This document shows positions 26,402-34,361 of a DNA stretch of 64,000 nucleotides, piece by piece; the stretch's first letter is position 1, and each line of letters begins with the position of its first letter. The notes under the pieces are model-generated. The model ran no database searches. It saw only the letters and a list, made by a program, of their open reading frames with translations, and was not told where the DNA came from. The translations under genes were made by a program, and so were the position numbers. The stretch is from the NCBI GenBank assembly GCA_038248655.1, contig JBBRXG010000002.1:1-64000 (forward strand), in the 5' to 3' direction. This stretch comes from DATBLE01 sp038248655 (lineage in GTDB: Bacteria; Actinomycetota; Thermoleophilia; Gaiellales; Gaiellaceae).

Positions 26402-27099
26402 GCGACGAGGCGATCTCGGTCGAGGCGATCGGAGAGACGGTCGGCGAGGCGAAGTGGCATGCGCTGCGAGAGCTCGAACGGCTGGCGCCGGGTCTGGACA
26501 AGGCGACGGTCCGGTTCGAGGTCGTCTCCGAGGGAGAGCGCGGCCTCCTCGGAGTCGGGTATGCCCCTGCGCGCGTGCTCGCCACGGCCCGGGTGCCGCC
26601 CCCCGCCGCGACCACGCCCGCGGAGGATTCCGCTCCTCCAGCCGCCGGCAGCGAGCTCGCCGCCGACCTCGGGGAGCTGCTCGAGCGGATCACCGCCGGG
26701 ATCGGAGTTCGATGCCGGGTCGAGGTCTCCGAGGACGACGAGACGGTGACGGCCTCGCTGACCGCCGACGACCTCGGCCTCCTGATCGGCCGCCACGGCC
26801 AGACGATCGACGCGGTCCAGTACATCGCCAACGTCATTGCCTACCGGACGTACGGGGACGACCGCAAGGACGTGGTCGTCGACGCGGCCGGCTATCGCGA
26901 GCGCCGCCGGGGAACGCTCGAGGCCCTGGCGATGCGGAGCGCGGGGCACGCGAAGGAGTCGGGCGAGCCGGTGGAGCTCCAGCCGATGACGTCGATCGAG
27001 CGACGCATCGTCCACCTGCGCCTCCAGGACGAGCCCGGCGTGAGCACTCGAAGCGAGGGCGACGAGCCCTACCGGTACGTCGTCGTCGAAGCTGACTGA
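26398..27099 (+). CDS. jag: Jag/KhpB RNA-binding protein
   Basis: 233 residues: an N-terminal Jag domain (about 1-55, ending GLLGVGYAPARV), a KH domain (about 85-155, GLLIGRHGQTIDAVQY) and a C-terminal R3H domain (SIERRIVHLRLQD). Binds RNA and affects cell elongation in other Gram-positives. GTG overlaps the yidC stop (GTGA). Confidence 0.93.
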   Translation: MSDEAISVEAIGETVGEAKWHALRELERLAPGLDKATVRFEVVSEGERGLLGVGYAPARVLATARVPPPAATTPAEDSAPPAAGSELAADLGELLERITAGIGVRCRVEVSEDDETVTASLTADDLGLLIGRHGQTIDAVQYIANVIAYRTYGDDRKDVVVDAAGYRERRRGTLEALAMRSAGHAKESGEPVELQPMTSIERRIVHLRLQDEPGVSTRSEGDEPYRYVVVEAD

Positions 27100-27682
27100 C
27101 CCGCGGCTGGAGCGCTGGCTCGCCCTCCTACTCGCGACGCCGGGGCTGACGGCGATCCGCGACCCTTCCGAGCTGCGGCGACGCCATCTCGAGGAGAGCC
27201 TGGCCGCGGTGCCGCTCGTCGAGCGCTTCCGGGGCCCGATCGTCGACGTCGGCTCGGGGGGCGGGGCGCCCGGAATCCCGATCGCAGCATCGCTGCCGAA
27301 TCGCGAGGTCGTCCTGCTGGAGGCGAGCAGGCGGAAGTGCGCGTTCCTCGAGACCGCCGCGCGCGACTTCCCCAACGTGCGCGTCGTGAACGGACGAGCC
27401 GAGGAACGAGAGACCGACGAGCTCGGGGTCGCGGTCGCGAAGGCACTGGCCCCGCCGGCGGTGGCGGTGGAATGGTGTCTTCCGTTGGTTTCAACCGGCG
27501 GCGCGGCGATCCTGTTCGTCGGGCGGAGCGCCGACGCCGATGCGGTCGCCCGCGTTGCAGCGCGGCTCGGAGGCGGCCCGCCCGAGGTGCATCCGGGCCT
27601 GCTCGTCGTCCCCAAGGTCGGTCCCACCCCGCCGGGCTTCCCGCGCCGCCCGGGTGTCGCGCGGAAGCGCCCGCTCGCCTGA
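27092..27682 (+). CDS. rsmG: 16S rRNA m7G527 methyltransferase RsmG, apparent CTG start
   Basis: 196 residues from CTG 27092. The stretch RLERWLALLLATPGLTAIRDPSELRRRHLEESL is the RsmG N-terminal domain, followed by the SAM-binding VDVGSGGGAPGIP. After an in-frame TGA at 27041 there is no ATG, GTG or TTG until GTG 27209, which would start just before the SAM loop and lose the whole N-terminal domain. The CTG lies 8 nt inside jag (CTGACTGA). Ribosome binding signal is weak. Confidence 0.9.
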   Translation: MTDPRLERWLALLLATPGLTAIRDPSELRRRHLEESLAAVPLVERFRGPIVDVGSGGGAPGIPIAASLPNREVVLLEASRRKCAFLETAARDFPNVRVVNGRAEERETDELGVAVAKALAPPAVAVEWCLPLVSTGGAAILFVGRSADADAVARVAARLGGGPPEVHPGLLVVPKVGPTPPGFPRRPGVARKRPLA

Positions 27683-27729
27683 TCGGCGCGCAGGACGGGG
27701 CCGTCCGCCCGCGAAGAAAGAATGGTCGA

Positions 27730-28485
27730 GTGTCCGGCAAGGTCTACGCGGTCGCGAACCAGAAGGGCGGGGTCGGAAAGACGACCACGGCCGTCAACCT
27801 CGCCGCCTGCCTCGCCGAGGCGGGCGAGAAGGCGCTCGTCATCGACCTCGATCCGCAGGCGAATGCGACCTCGGGTCTCGGCGAGCAGGCGAACGGCACG
27901 TCCAGCTACGACCTGCTCGACGGCGCGCCGCTGGTCGAGCTCGCGAAGCCGACGCGCTTCGACAACCTCTGGCTCGTGCCGTCGCGGCCCGAGCTGGCAG
28001 GCGCGGCGGTCGAGCTCGCACGTCGGGACGACGGCGAGCGGTTCCTCGCCGAGGCGCTCGCAGGCGCGGGCGGCGGGTACTCGTTCGTCTTCCTCGACTG
28101 CCCGCCCTCGCTCGGGCCGCTGACCGTGAACGCCCTGGCCGCCGCCGACCGTGTGCTCGTGCCGGTGCAGGCCGAGTACTACGCGCTCGAGGGGCTCTCG
28201 CAGCTCCTCCGTTCGGTGGACATCATCAAGGCTCGTCTCAACCCACGGCTCGGGATCGCCGGTGTGCTGCTGACGATGGTCGACGGCCGCACGCGGCTCT
28301 CGGCCGACGTCGACACGGAGGTTCGCCGGCACCTGGGCGAGCTCGTCTTCAAGACCTCCGTGCCCCGCTCCGTCCGCCTGGCCGAGGCGCCGAGCCACGG
28401 ACTCCCCGCAATCGCCTACGACCGGCGCTCAGCCGGAGCCGAGGCCTACTGGAAGGTGGCGATGGAGCTTGTCGAGCGTTCCTAG
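27730..28485 (+). CDS. parA: chromosome partitioning ATPase ParA (Soj)
   Basis: 251 residues beginning almost at the deviant Walker A NQKGGVGKTTTAVNLA, with DLDPQANAT and the D-C-PPS motif at FLDCPPSLG. The short N-terminus without HTH is the chromosomal Soj type. GTG 27730, 47 nt after rsmG. Works with ParB on origin segregation. Confidence 0.95.
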   Translation: MSGKVYAVANQKGGVGKTTTAVNLAACLAEAGEKALVIDLDPQANATSGLGEQANGTSSYDLLDGAPLVELAKPTRFDNLWLVPSRPELAGAAVELARRDDGERFLAEALAGAGGGYSFVFLDCPPSLGPLTVNALAAADRVLVPVQAEYYALEGLSQLLRSVDIIKARLNPRLGIAGVLLTMVDGRTRLSADVDTEVRRHLGELVFKTSVPRSVRLAEAPSHGLPAIAYDRRSAGAEAYWKVAMELVERS

Positions 28486-29305
28486 CGAAGGGCCGGCCGC
28501 CCCGCCGGCAAGGCGCGGGCTCGGCCGCGGGCTCGAGGTCCTGATCGGTGGCGCGACCGAGTCCGAGCTCGCCCAGCTGCCGGTCGAGCTGATCCACCCG
28601 AACCCGCGCCAGCCGCGGAAGCGCCACGATCCGGACGCCGCCCACGGCCTCGCCGAGTCGGTGCGCTCGCAGGGCGTGATCCAGCCGGTGGTCGTGCGCC
28701 GCCGGGCCGCAGGCGGCTTGGAGCTGATCGCGGGAGAGCGACGCTGGCGCGCTGCACGCGAGGCCGGCCTCGCGATCGTCCCCGCGGTCGTGCGCGACGC
28801 CGACGACCGCGACTCGCTCGTGCTCGCGCTCGTCGAGAACGTCGCCCGCGAGCAGCTCTCCGCGGTCGAGGAGGCGAAGGCATGCGCGCTCCTGATCGAC
28901 GAATTCGGCCTCTCGCTCGGCGAGGTCGCCGAGCGGGTGGGCCGCTCGAAGCCGAGCGTCTCGAACCGTATGCGCCTGCTCGACCTGTCCGACGACGTCC
29001 TCGCGCTCGTCGAGCGCGGCGAGCTCAGCGAGGGTCACGCGCGCGCGGTGCTCGCCGTCCCCGATCAGGAGGGTCGCCGCCGCCTCGCCCGGGAGATCGT
29101 CAAGACGGGGATGTCGGTCCGCGCGGCCGAGGGGAAGGCGCGCTGGTCCGGAGCGAAGCAGAAGCCGCGCGTGAAGGGCGCGCCCGTCGACCCGGCGCTC
29201 GCCGCGCGGGTGCGCGCCGCCGCCGAGCGCGTGACGGGCTTGCCGGTCCGGCTGACACGCGGCCGGCTCGAGGTGCAGTTCGCCGACGAGTACGAGCTGG
29301 CGTAG
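28469..29305 (+). CDS. parB: chromosome partitioning protein ParB, possibly truncated
   Basis: 278 residues: the CTP-binding N-domain with NPRQPRK and GERRWRAAREA, the HTH region (LGEVAERVGRSKPSVSNRMRLLDL), and a C-terminal dimerisation domain ending FADEYELA. TTG 28469 overlaps parA by 17 nt. The TAG at 29303-29305 is followed in frame by 16 sense codons that extend the C-terminal helix (LAEALERSLGG) before a second TAG, so this ending may be a nonsense change. Confidence 0.93.
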   Translation: MSSVPSEGPAAPPARRGLGRGLEVLIGGATESELAQLPVELIHPNPRQPRKRHDPDAAHGLAESVRSQGVIQPVVVRRRAAGGLELIAGERRWRAAREAGLAIVPAVVRDADDRDSLVLALVENVAREQLSAVEEAKACALLIDEFGLSLGEVAERVGRSKPSVSNRMRLLDLSDDVLALVERGELSEGHARAVLAVPDQEGRRRLAREIVKTGMSVRAAEGKARWSGAKQKPRVKGAPVDPALAARVRAAAERVTGLPVRLTRGRLEVQFADEYELA

Positions 29306-29356
29306 CTGGCCGAGGCGCTCGAGCGCTCGCTGGGCGGCTCCGCCGCCTCCGCTTAG
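29306..29356 (+). other. in-frame continuation of parB after the amber codon
   Basis: Sixteen codons, LAEALERSLGGSAASA, then TAG at 29354-29356. The helix-like sequence continues the ParB C-terminus directly. Either a decayed end, a sequencing error or a readthrough product. Confidence 0.45.
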
Positions 29357-29360
29357 CTTC

Positions 29361-29385
29361 ACGGGGGAACCCCTGGTTCCCCCGT
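29361..29385. repeat. 11-bp perfect inverted repeat (copy 2 of dispersed palindrome)
   Basis: Arms ACGGGGGAACC and GGTTCCCCCGT with loop CCT, followed by CCCCCTCCTT. Same core and flank as 5981-6007. It lies just after parB; no T-run follows on either strand, so a simple intrinsic terminator is not obvious. The rest of the 29357-29577 spacer shows nothing else I recognise. Confidence 0.7.
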
Positions 29386-29559
29386 GTTCCCCCTCCTTGC
29401 TGGGCGGCCGCGGTAGGAGCGTTGGTGGCGGAGCCGGCGATTGGCTCTGGTTGCTCCCCTGGAGGCTGGTGACTTCGGGCGGCTGTGGGCCGCGCCCGCC
29501 ATGTCGGTCGCGGCGGCGAATGGAACCCACCGCTCACCTCGACTGGTCGGGGGCCCCGC

Positions 29560-29565
29560 TACAAT
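29560..29565 (+). promoter_or_regulatory. -10 of tRNA-Ile
   Basis: TACAAT, 12 nt before the mature 5' end of the tRNA. The -35 is weak. Confidence 0.5.
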
Positions 29566-29577
29566 CCGCCGTCGCGC

Positions 29578-29651
29578 GGGCGATTAGCTCAGTCGGTTAG
29601 AGCGCCGCTCTGATAAGGCGGAGGTCCGTGGTTCGAATCCACGATCGCCCA
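29578..29651 (+). tRNA. tRNA-Ile (GAT anticodon)
   Basis: 74 nt including the A discriminator. Acceptor arms GGGCGAT and ATCGCCC pair fully, D arm TAGCTCAGTCGGTTAGAGC, anticodon loop CTGATAA giving GAT, T arm GTGGTTCGAATCCAC. CCA is not encoded. No rRNA follows, so this is a stand-alone isoleucine tRNA. Confidence 0.97.
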
Positions 29652-29790
29652 TCGCACGCCCATTGCGACGCTGGCCAGCCTGAGAGGATCGGCGGGCGAA
29701 CGCGGCGGATCTCGAGCTTCGCAACCTCACCTACCGGCTCCCGGTCCGTCGGCAGAGGCTTGGCTAAGATCAGTCGGAGAGGCCGCTCGC

Positions 29791-30291
29791 ATGCAGGAGA
29801 TGCACATCTACGGCGTCAGCTTCGACATCGTCGGCAAGCAGCCGATCGTGCTGTTGAAGACCGCGGAAGGGAACAAGTTCCTCCCGATCTGGATCGGCCA
29901 TCCCGAGGCCGCGGCGATCCTGATGAAGCTGCAGGGAGCCGCGACCCCGCGACCGATGACACACGACCTGCTCACCGACATGCTCGCCCAGCTCGAGGCG
30001 AGAGTGATCCGCATCACGGTCACCGAGCTCCGTGACAGCACCTTCTACGCGAGCATCACGATCGGGCAGGACGGCTCGGAGATCGACGTCGACTCCCGCC
30101 CGTCCGACGCGATCGCGCTGGCCGTCCGCGCCGAGGCGCCGATCTTCGCCGAGGATAGCGTGATCGAGGAGTCCGCGATCGAGTTCGCCGAGGGAGAAGA
30201 GGTGAACGAGGAGGAGATCGTGGACGAGTTCCGCAAGTTCCTCGACCAGGTGACGCCGGACGAGTTCGCGGTCGAGGGCGAGGAGGAGTAG
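29791..30291 (+). CDS. bifunctional nuclease (BFN/DUF151) family protein
   Basis: 166 residues with the BFN core: LKTAEGNKFLPIWIGHPEAAAI, PMTHDLL, and SRPSDAIALAVR. Proteins of this family have nuclease activity in plants and are widespread in Actinobacteria, often with an acidic tail as here (residues 130-166). ATG 29791 has GAGAGG about 8 nt upstream; a TAAGAT at 29765-29770 may be its -10. Convergent with the chorismate mutase gene, 6 bp apart. Confidence 0.88.
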   Translation: MQEMHIYGVSFDIVGKQPIVLLKTAEGNKFLPIWIGHPEAAAILMKLQGAATPRPMTHDLLTDMLAQLEARVIRITVTELRDSTFYASITIGQDGSEIDVDSRPSDAIALAVRAEAPIFAEDSVIEESAIEFAEGEEVNEEEIVDEFRKFLDQVTPDEFAVEGEEE

Positions 30292-30297
30292 CGCGGG

Positions 30298-30597
30298 CTA
30301 CTCGCCGGGCGGGCCGGAGACCTCTCGCTTCGAAAGGTCGAGGATCGTCCGGAAGAGCTCGTGCAGGCCGTCGTCCGAGAGCGGCCCCCGATTCGCTCGC
30401 GTCAGGTACTGCAGCATCCACTGCTCGCGCTCGGGGTCGAGGAAGCCGAGGCCGCGCGACTCCTTGTAGGCCTTCACCTGCGCGACCAGACGGAGGCGCG
30501 TGTTCACCGCGTCCAGGATCGCCCGGTCGTTGTCCGAGATCTGCTCCCTGAACTGGCGGATGACGGGATCGTCCTCGCCGCGGCGGTCGCCGGTCAC
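30298..30597 (-). CDS. chorismate mutase, AroQ class
   Basis: 99 residues forming the three-helix AroQ fold: RQFREQISDNDRAILDAVNTRL, RLVAQVKAYKESRG, and the third helix LHELFRTILDLSKRE. It converts chorismate to prephenate for Phe and Tyr. A stand-alone mutase without prephenate dehydratase. GTG overlaps the stop of the PrcB-like gene (GTGA). Confidence 0.85.
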   Translation of the reverse strand: MTGDRRGEDDPVIRQFREQISDNDRAILDAVNTRLRLVAQVKAYKESRGLGFLDPEREQWMLQYLTRANRGPLSDDGLHELFRTILDLSKREVSGPPGE

Positions 30598-31049
30598 GGC
30601 CGGCCCTGCCACCGCACGTACACGCGTTTCCGCGTCGCCGGAATCGTGATCAGCCGGTAGGGCGAGGTCAGCCGCACCGCCACCCGCTCGCCCAGGACGG
30701 GGGTGGTCTCCCTCGCAAGCACACGGACGTCCGAGCGACGCTCGGTGATCCGGACGATCTCGACGCCGTAACCGGTGCTCGACCGCGGGCCGGCGGCGAC
30801 GAGCACGAGCTTCCGGTGCGCGAAGTCGAACCGCGGCGCGGCGGGCGCGGCGAGCGGGAACGTCCTGGCCAGGTAGCGCGCGACTTGCTGTTCCTTCCAG
30901 AACGAGCGCGTCACGGATTCCGGCCACAAGACGGGACCCATCCGGGCGGTCACGTCCTGCCAGGCGACCCGCTTCGCCCCGCTGTCCTGGACGAGCTGCG
31001 TCCAGGCGACGCCCCCCCCGATCACGAGCGAGACCACGACTGCCCCCAC
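30594..31049 (-). CDS. PrcB-like secreted protein
   Basis: About 151 residues. An N-terminal hydrophobic stretch (VVVSLVIGGGVAWTQL) acts as signal or anchor; the rest resembles the PrcB C-terminal domain (FDFAHRKLVLVAAGPRSSTGYGVEI and YRLITIPATR), a small beta domain found near secreted proteases. GTG 31049 is 10 nt after the L,D-transpeptidase stop. Function otherwise unknown. Confidence 0.65.
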   Translation of the reverse strand: MGAVVVSLVIGGGVAWTQLVQDSGAKRVAWQDVTARMGPVLWPESVTRSFWKEQQVARYLARTFPLAAPAAPRFDFAHRKLVLVAAGPRSSTGYGVEIVRITERRSDVRVLARETTPVLGERVAVRLTSPYRLITIPATRKRVYVRWQGRP

Positions 31050-31059
31050 GAGCGAGAGG

Positions 31060-32214
31060 CTACGAGTAGACGTAGACGGTCTCGCCGTACGGCTCGGACG
31101 AGAACAACCGGTAGATGACGAAGTTGGGGACGCGGACGCAGCCATGGGACGCGGGGTAGGGCAGCACCGACGGGCTCCCGTGGATCGCGTACCCGCCGGT
31201 GAAGTACATCGGATCGAGCAGCACGCCGAGGGGGCTCGGATCGTACCCGGTCACCTTGCGGTAGATCGCGAACCTGCCCTCTGGCGTGTAGTAGCCGGCG
31301 ATCCCGGCCGTCGACACCGGTGAGATCAGCGCGATCTGCCCACCCCGGACGAGATACAGCACCTGGTGCGTCTTGTCGATCTCGATGTGATCGGCGGGCT
31401 CGCGGTAGCGCGGCTCGGGAACGCGCGGGTTCTCGAGGCGCCCCCAGAGGGTCGCATCGGCGGTCCCGGTCCGCTGCAGGCCCTGCACCTTCTGGAACGC
31501 GTAGACGGTCTGCAAGAGGTCGTCGCCGAAGGTCGACGACAGCGACGGGGTCGCGTAGTGGAGCGCCGACAGCTGCCGGGCGAGCTCGGACACCGCCGGG
31601 CTCGCCGTCCCGAGCGACAGGAGGGGCGGCCGGAGCGTGGTGCTGAGCTCGCGCGTCAGCCGGTCGTAGCCGGGCTTCGGCACGGTCGTGAGGAGGACGC
31701 GGAGCGCTCCGCGTTCGCTCGTCCCGAGCGACACCTGCGCGCCACCGGGGTAGCGGCGGTCGAAATCGATCTTTCCTCCGCGGAGCACCCGCACCCGCAC
31801 CGATCCCGCGGAGCCGGGGTTCAGGCGGGCGACGAGTCGAAGCGGTGACCCGACGACGCGGCTGCCGACGAGCTCGGCGTCCAGCCGTGGGCGGATGCGT
31901 ACGCGGACCTCGTTCGAGGAGGCGCCGAGCCAGGCGGCGTGGAAGGGGCCCGGACCGGCGATCCGGACCGGAATCCGGAAGGTTCCGTCGCCGCGAACCC
32001 GACCCGTCGCAACGAGCACCGATCCACGCATCAGACGGACGCGTGCGTTCGGCGCGGCCGGGCTCAACCGCCCGACGAACTCGATCCGATGCAGGTACAT
32101 CGTCACCGCCGGCGCTTTCAGCGTCAGCGAGGGGTCGAGCGTCGAGCCGGGTAGGGCGGCGGCTCCGCCGGGCCACGCGGCGAGCACGGAGAGCACGAGC
32201 AGCGCGCGGCGCAC
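31060..32214 (-). CDS. L,D-transpeptidase (YkuD) with peptidoglycan-binding domain
   Basis: 384 residues. Signal peptide (ALLVLSVLAAWPGGAAA), two Ig-like/beta segments (about 30-200), a PG-binding-1 domain (SPAVSELARQLSALHY to ATLWGRL) and a C-terminal YkuD catalytic domain with YAIHGSPSVLPYPASHGCVRV; C359 is the nucleophile. Forms 3-3 crosslinks in the wall. The GTG at 32214 lies 6 nt after TATATT (32221-32226), so the mRNA is probably leaderless. Confidence 0.92.
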   Translation of the reverse strand: MRRALLVLSVLAAWPGGAAALPGSTLDPSLTLKAPAVTMYLHRIEFVGRLSPAAPNARVRLMRGSVLVATGRVRGDGTFRIPVRIAGPGPFHAAWLGASSNEVRVRIRPRLDAELVGSRVVGSPLRLVARLNPGSAGSVRVRVLRGGKIDFDRRYPGGAQVSLGTSERGALRVLLTTVPKPGYDRLTRELSTTLRPPLLSLGTASPAVSELARQLSALHYATPSLSSTFGDDLLQTVYAFQKVQGLQRTGTADATLWGRLENPRVPEPRYREPADHIEIDKTHQVLYLVRGGQIALISPVSTAGIAGYYTPEGRFAIYRKVTGYDPSPLGVLLDPMYFTGGYAIHGSPSVLPYPASHGCVRVPNFVIYRLFSSEPYGETVYVYS

Positions 32215-32220
32215 GCTCGC

Positions 32221-32226
32221 AATATA
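32221..32226 (-). promoter_or_regulatory. -10 of the L,D-transpeptidase gene
   Basis: Minus strand TATATT (five of six) ends 6 nt before the GTG start. Confidence 0.5.
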
Positions 32227-32234
32227 GACGGGGG

Positions 32235-32891
32235 TCAGGTCGTCACCGACACGATCAACGCGATCGCGTTGAAGGCGGCGTGCACCGCGATGCCCGGGTA
32301 GACACTGCCCGTCCGGGCGCGGATCAGGGCGAGGCCCGCGCCGAAGACGATCAGGATCGGGAGCCCCTCGACGAGGCCGTGCGCGAGCCCGAATGCGAGC
32401 CCGATCCAGAGAATCGCCGCACCGCGGCCGAGCGGTTCGAGCAGCGAGTAGCCGAGGCCGCGAAACGTGAGCTCCTCGACCGCCGGCGCCACCGCCACGA
32501 AGACGGCGAAGTTGACCGCGAACTGCGCCGCCCGGGAGGAGTCCCAGTGGTCCGGGGTCAGGCCCTGCTCGCGCCCCGGGTCGCTGTAGGTGAGAACGAC
32601 TGCGCTCGTCGCGTAGACCGCGGCGAACGCGAGCAGCGCCGTCGTCACGCCCCGGAGGTAGGAGGAGGGCCGGCGCAGCGCGAGCAGCGGCCAGTCGGGC
32701 CTCGCGATCGCGAGGACGACCGCGAGGATGATCGCGTACTGGATCACCCCGCCGACCGCGGTCGAGTAGCGATATGCGGCATCCTGGGGAGGCTTGCCAC
32801 CGGCCGCCCGGCTCGCGTAGCCGAGCGCGCTGAGCAGACCGACCAGTACGAGCCAGGCCGTCAGGCGCCCGCGGTCGAAGGCGGCTGTCAC
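32235..32891 (-). CDS. CPBP family intramembrane metalloprotease
   Basis: 218 residues, about six membrane segments. The three CPBP motifs are present: EELTFRG (catalytic Glu pair), FGLAHG and HAAFNA. Members process prenylated or signal-type peptides or act in bacteriocin immunity. GTG overlaps the HAD stop (GTGA). Confidence 0.9.
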   Translation of the reverse strand: MTAAFDRGRLTAWLVLVGLLSALGYASRAAGGKPPQDAAYRYSTAVGGVIQYAIILAVVLAIARPDWPLLALRRPSSYLRGVTTALLAFAAVYATSAVVLTYSDPGREQGLTPDHWDSSRAAQFAVNFAVFVAVAPAVEELTFRGLGYSLLEPLGRGAAILWIGLAFGLAHGLVEGLPILIVFGAGLALIRARTGSVYPGIAVHAAFNAIALIVSVTT

Positions 32892-33520
32892 GACCAACCC
32901 TCGAAGGCGGTCGACAGCGGAGCGGCGGCGAAGTGCATCCCGACCGCCTGGGCGCCGGCCTCGTCCTCGCCTTCGTCGCCGACGTGGAGCGCCCGCCCGG
33001 GCTCGACACCGAGGCGCTCGAGGGCGAGCCGAAACGGGGCGGGGTCGGGCTTCGCCGCCCCCGCCTCGGCCGAGGTGACGATCGTCGAGAAGAGGCTGGT
33101 CTCACCGAGCCGCGCGATGTGCTCGGCGAGGCCGACATCCCAGTTCGAGACGACGGCGACCTCCAGGCCGCGCGCCCGGAGCGCGGAGACGGCCTCGATC
33201 GCGCCGGAGATCGGCTCGAACGCGATCGCGCCGACGAAGGCGTCGACGAAGGAAGCGGGCTCGAGCTCGGCGCCGGCCGCCTCGAGAAAGACCCGCGTGC
33301 ACTCGACCCTGAGTGCCGCGAGCGACCGGGCGTCGCGGCCGCGCACCGCCTCCGGCCGGTAGTAGGCGACCTCGGCTGCGAATGCGGAACGAGCGAGCCC
33401 GAGCGGGCACTCGATGCCCCGCTCGCCGAGCGCGCGGGCCAGTCGCGGCGCCGGATCGATCAGCCGGACCAGGGTCCCGAATCCGTCGACGGTGACGGCG
33501 TCGAGCTCAGCGAAATGCAT
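32888..33520 (-). CDS. HAD-superfamily hydrolase
   Basis: 210 residues. Motif I VTVDGFGTLV (nucleophile D near residue 11), motif II VVSNWD, Lys in AAKPDPAPF and motif IV HVGDEGEDEAGA. Probably a small-molecule phosphatase. Overlaps the BtuF-like gene upstream by 14 nt and the CPBP gene downstream by 4 nt. Confidence 0.85.
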   Translation of the reverse strand: MHFAELDAVTVDGFGTLVRLIDPAPRLARALGERGIECPLGLARSAFAAEVAYYRPEAVRGRDARSLAALRVECTRVFLEAAGAELEPASFVDAFVGAIAFEPISGAIEAVSALRARGLEVAVVSNWDVGLAEHIARLGETSLFSTIVTSAEAGAAKPDPAPFRLALERLGVEPGRALHVGDEGEDEAGAQAVGMHFAAAPLSTAFEGWS

Positions 33521-34361
33521 TCGGATGAAGCAGGCGCGCGACCTCTGCGAGCCCCTCGCCGATCCGGGGGCCGGGCTCGAGCAGGTTCGAGTCTGCGACG
33601 GCGAAGCGCCCTGCTCGGATCGCGCGGAGCTTCCGCGTCGCAGGGTTTCGGCGGAGATCCTTCAGCGTCAGGTCCGCATCGGAGGTTGCGAGGTAGACGT
33701 CGGGGTCGAGCCTGGAGAGCTCGTCGGCCTCCACCGGGCCGGACCCGGCGCTCGTCCCGGCGACGTTCCTCCCGCGAGCCTCGCGAATCACGTCGCCGAT
33801 CAGGGACTGATTCGAGACGGTGGTGAAGAACCCGGTGTCGACGAACACCGACACGAGCGGTGTGCCCACGAGGCGTGCTGCGACCGCGTCGCGCTGTGAC
33901 TCGATCCGCCGGACCAGCGAGCGCGCGGTGATCGGCGTTCCGGTCAGGAGGCCGATCTGGGTGATCGCATGATCGACCTGGTGGATCGAATCACCCGGAG
34001 CCGTGTATACCGGCGCGCCGGTGACCGTGGCGGCCCGGGACAGGTCGCGAAGGTCGGCTGCCTCCGACGCGACGATCAGGTCGGGGTGAGCGCGTCGCAG
34101 CTCTGCGAAGTCGATCCGGTTCGTCGGAGCATGAGCGACGATCCGCGCGCCGACCCCGAGCGTGTTCAGGATCGCCTCGGCGGGCCCGTCGAGCACGGCG
34201 ATCCGTCGGGCCGGCCTGGAGAGCACGATCGGCCGGCCGGTCGCCGACTGCACGGTCACCGGATAGAGGGACACGCCGGCGCCCGTCGGCTCGGACCGCT
34301 CCCCGCAGGCTGTTGCCACGGCGAGCAACAGCAGAGCGAGGCCGAGACCTAGGCGACCCAT
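33507..34361 (-). CDS. BtuF-like cobalamin/iron-siderophore binding lipoprotein
   Basis: 284 residues. Lipoprotein signal with lipobox AVATACG (Cys near 19), then a class III periplasmic-binding fold with PARRIAVLDGPAEAILNTLGV and HPDLIVAS. No permease or ATPase gene is nearby, so it may work with a distant transporter. ATG overlaps the PIG-V-like stop by 13 nt. Confidence 0.82.
   Translation of the reverse strand: MGRLGLGLALLLLAVATACGERSEPTGAGVSLYPVTVQSATGRPIVLSRPARRIAVLDGPAEAILNTLGVGARIVAHAPTNRIDFAELRRAHPDLIVASEAADLRDLSRAATVTGAPVYTAPGDSIHQVDHAITQIGLLTGTPITARSLVRRIESQRDAVAARLVGTPLVSVFVDTGFFTTVSNQSLIGDVIREARGRNVAGTSAGSGPVEADELSRLDPDVYLATSDADLTLKDLRRNPATRKLRAIRAGRFAVADSNLLEPGPRIGEGLAEVARLLHPNAFR

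Noticed and set aside
29361..29385. Classic parS site next to parB
   Set aside because: Sequence does not match the known GTTTCACGTGAAAC type; listed only as a palindrome.
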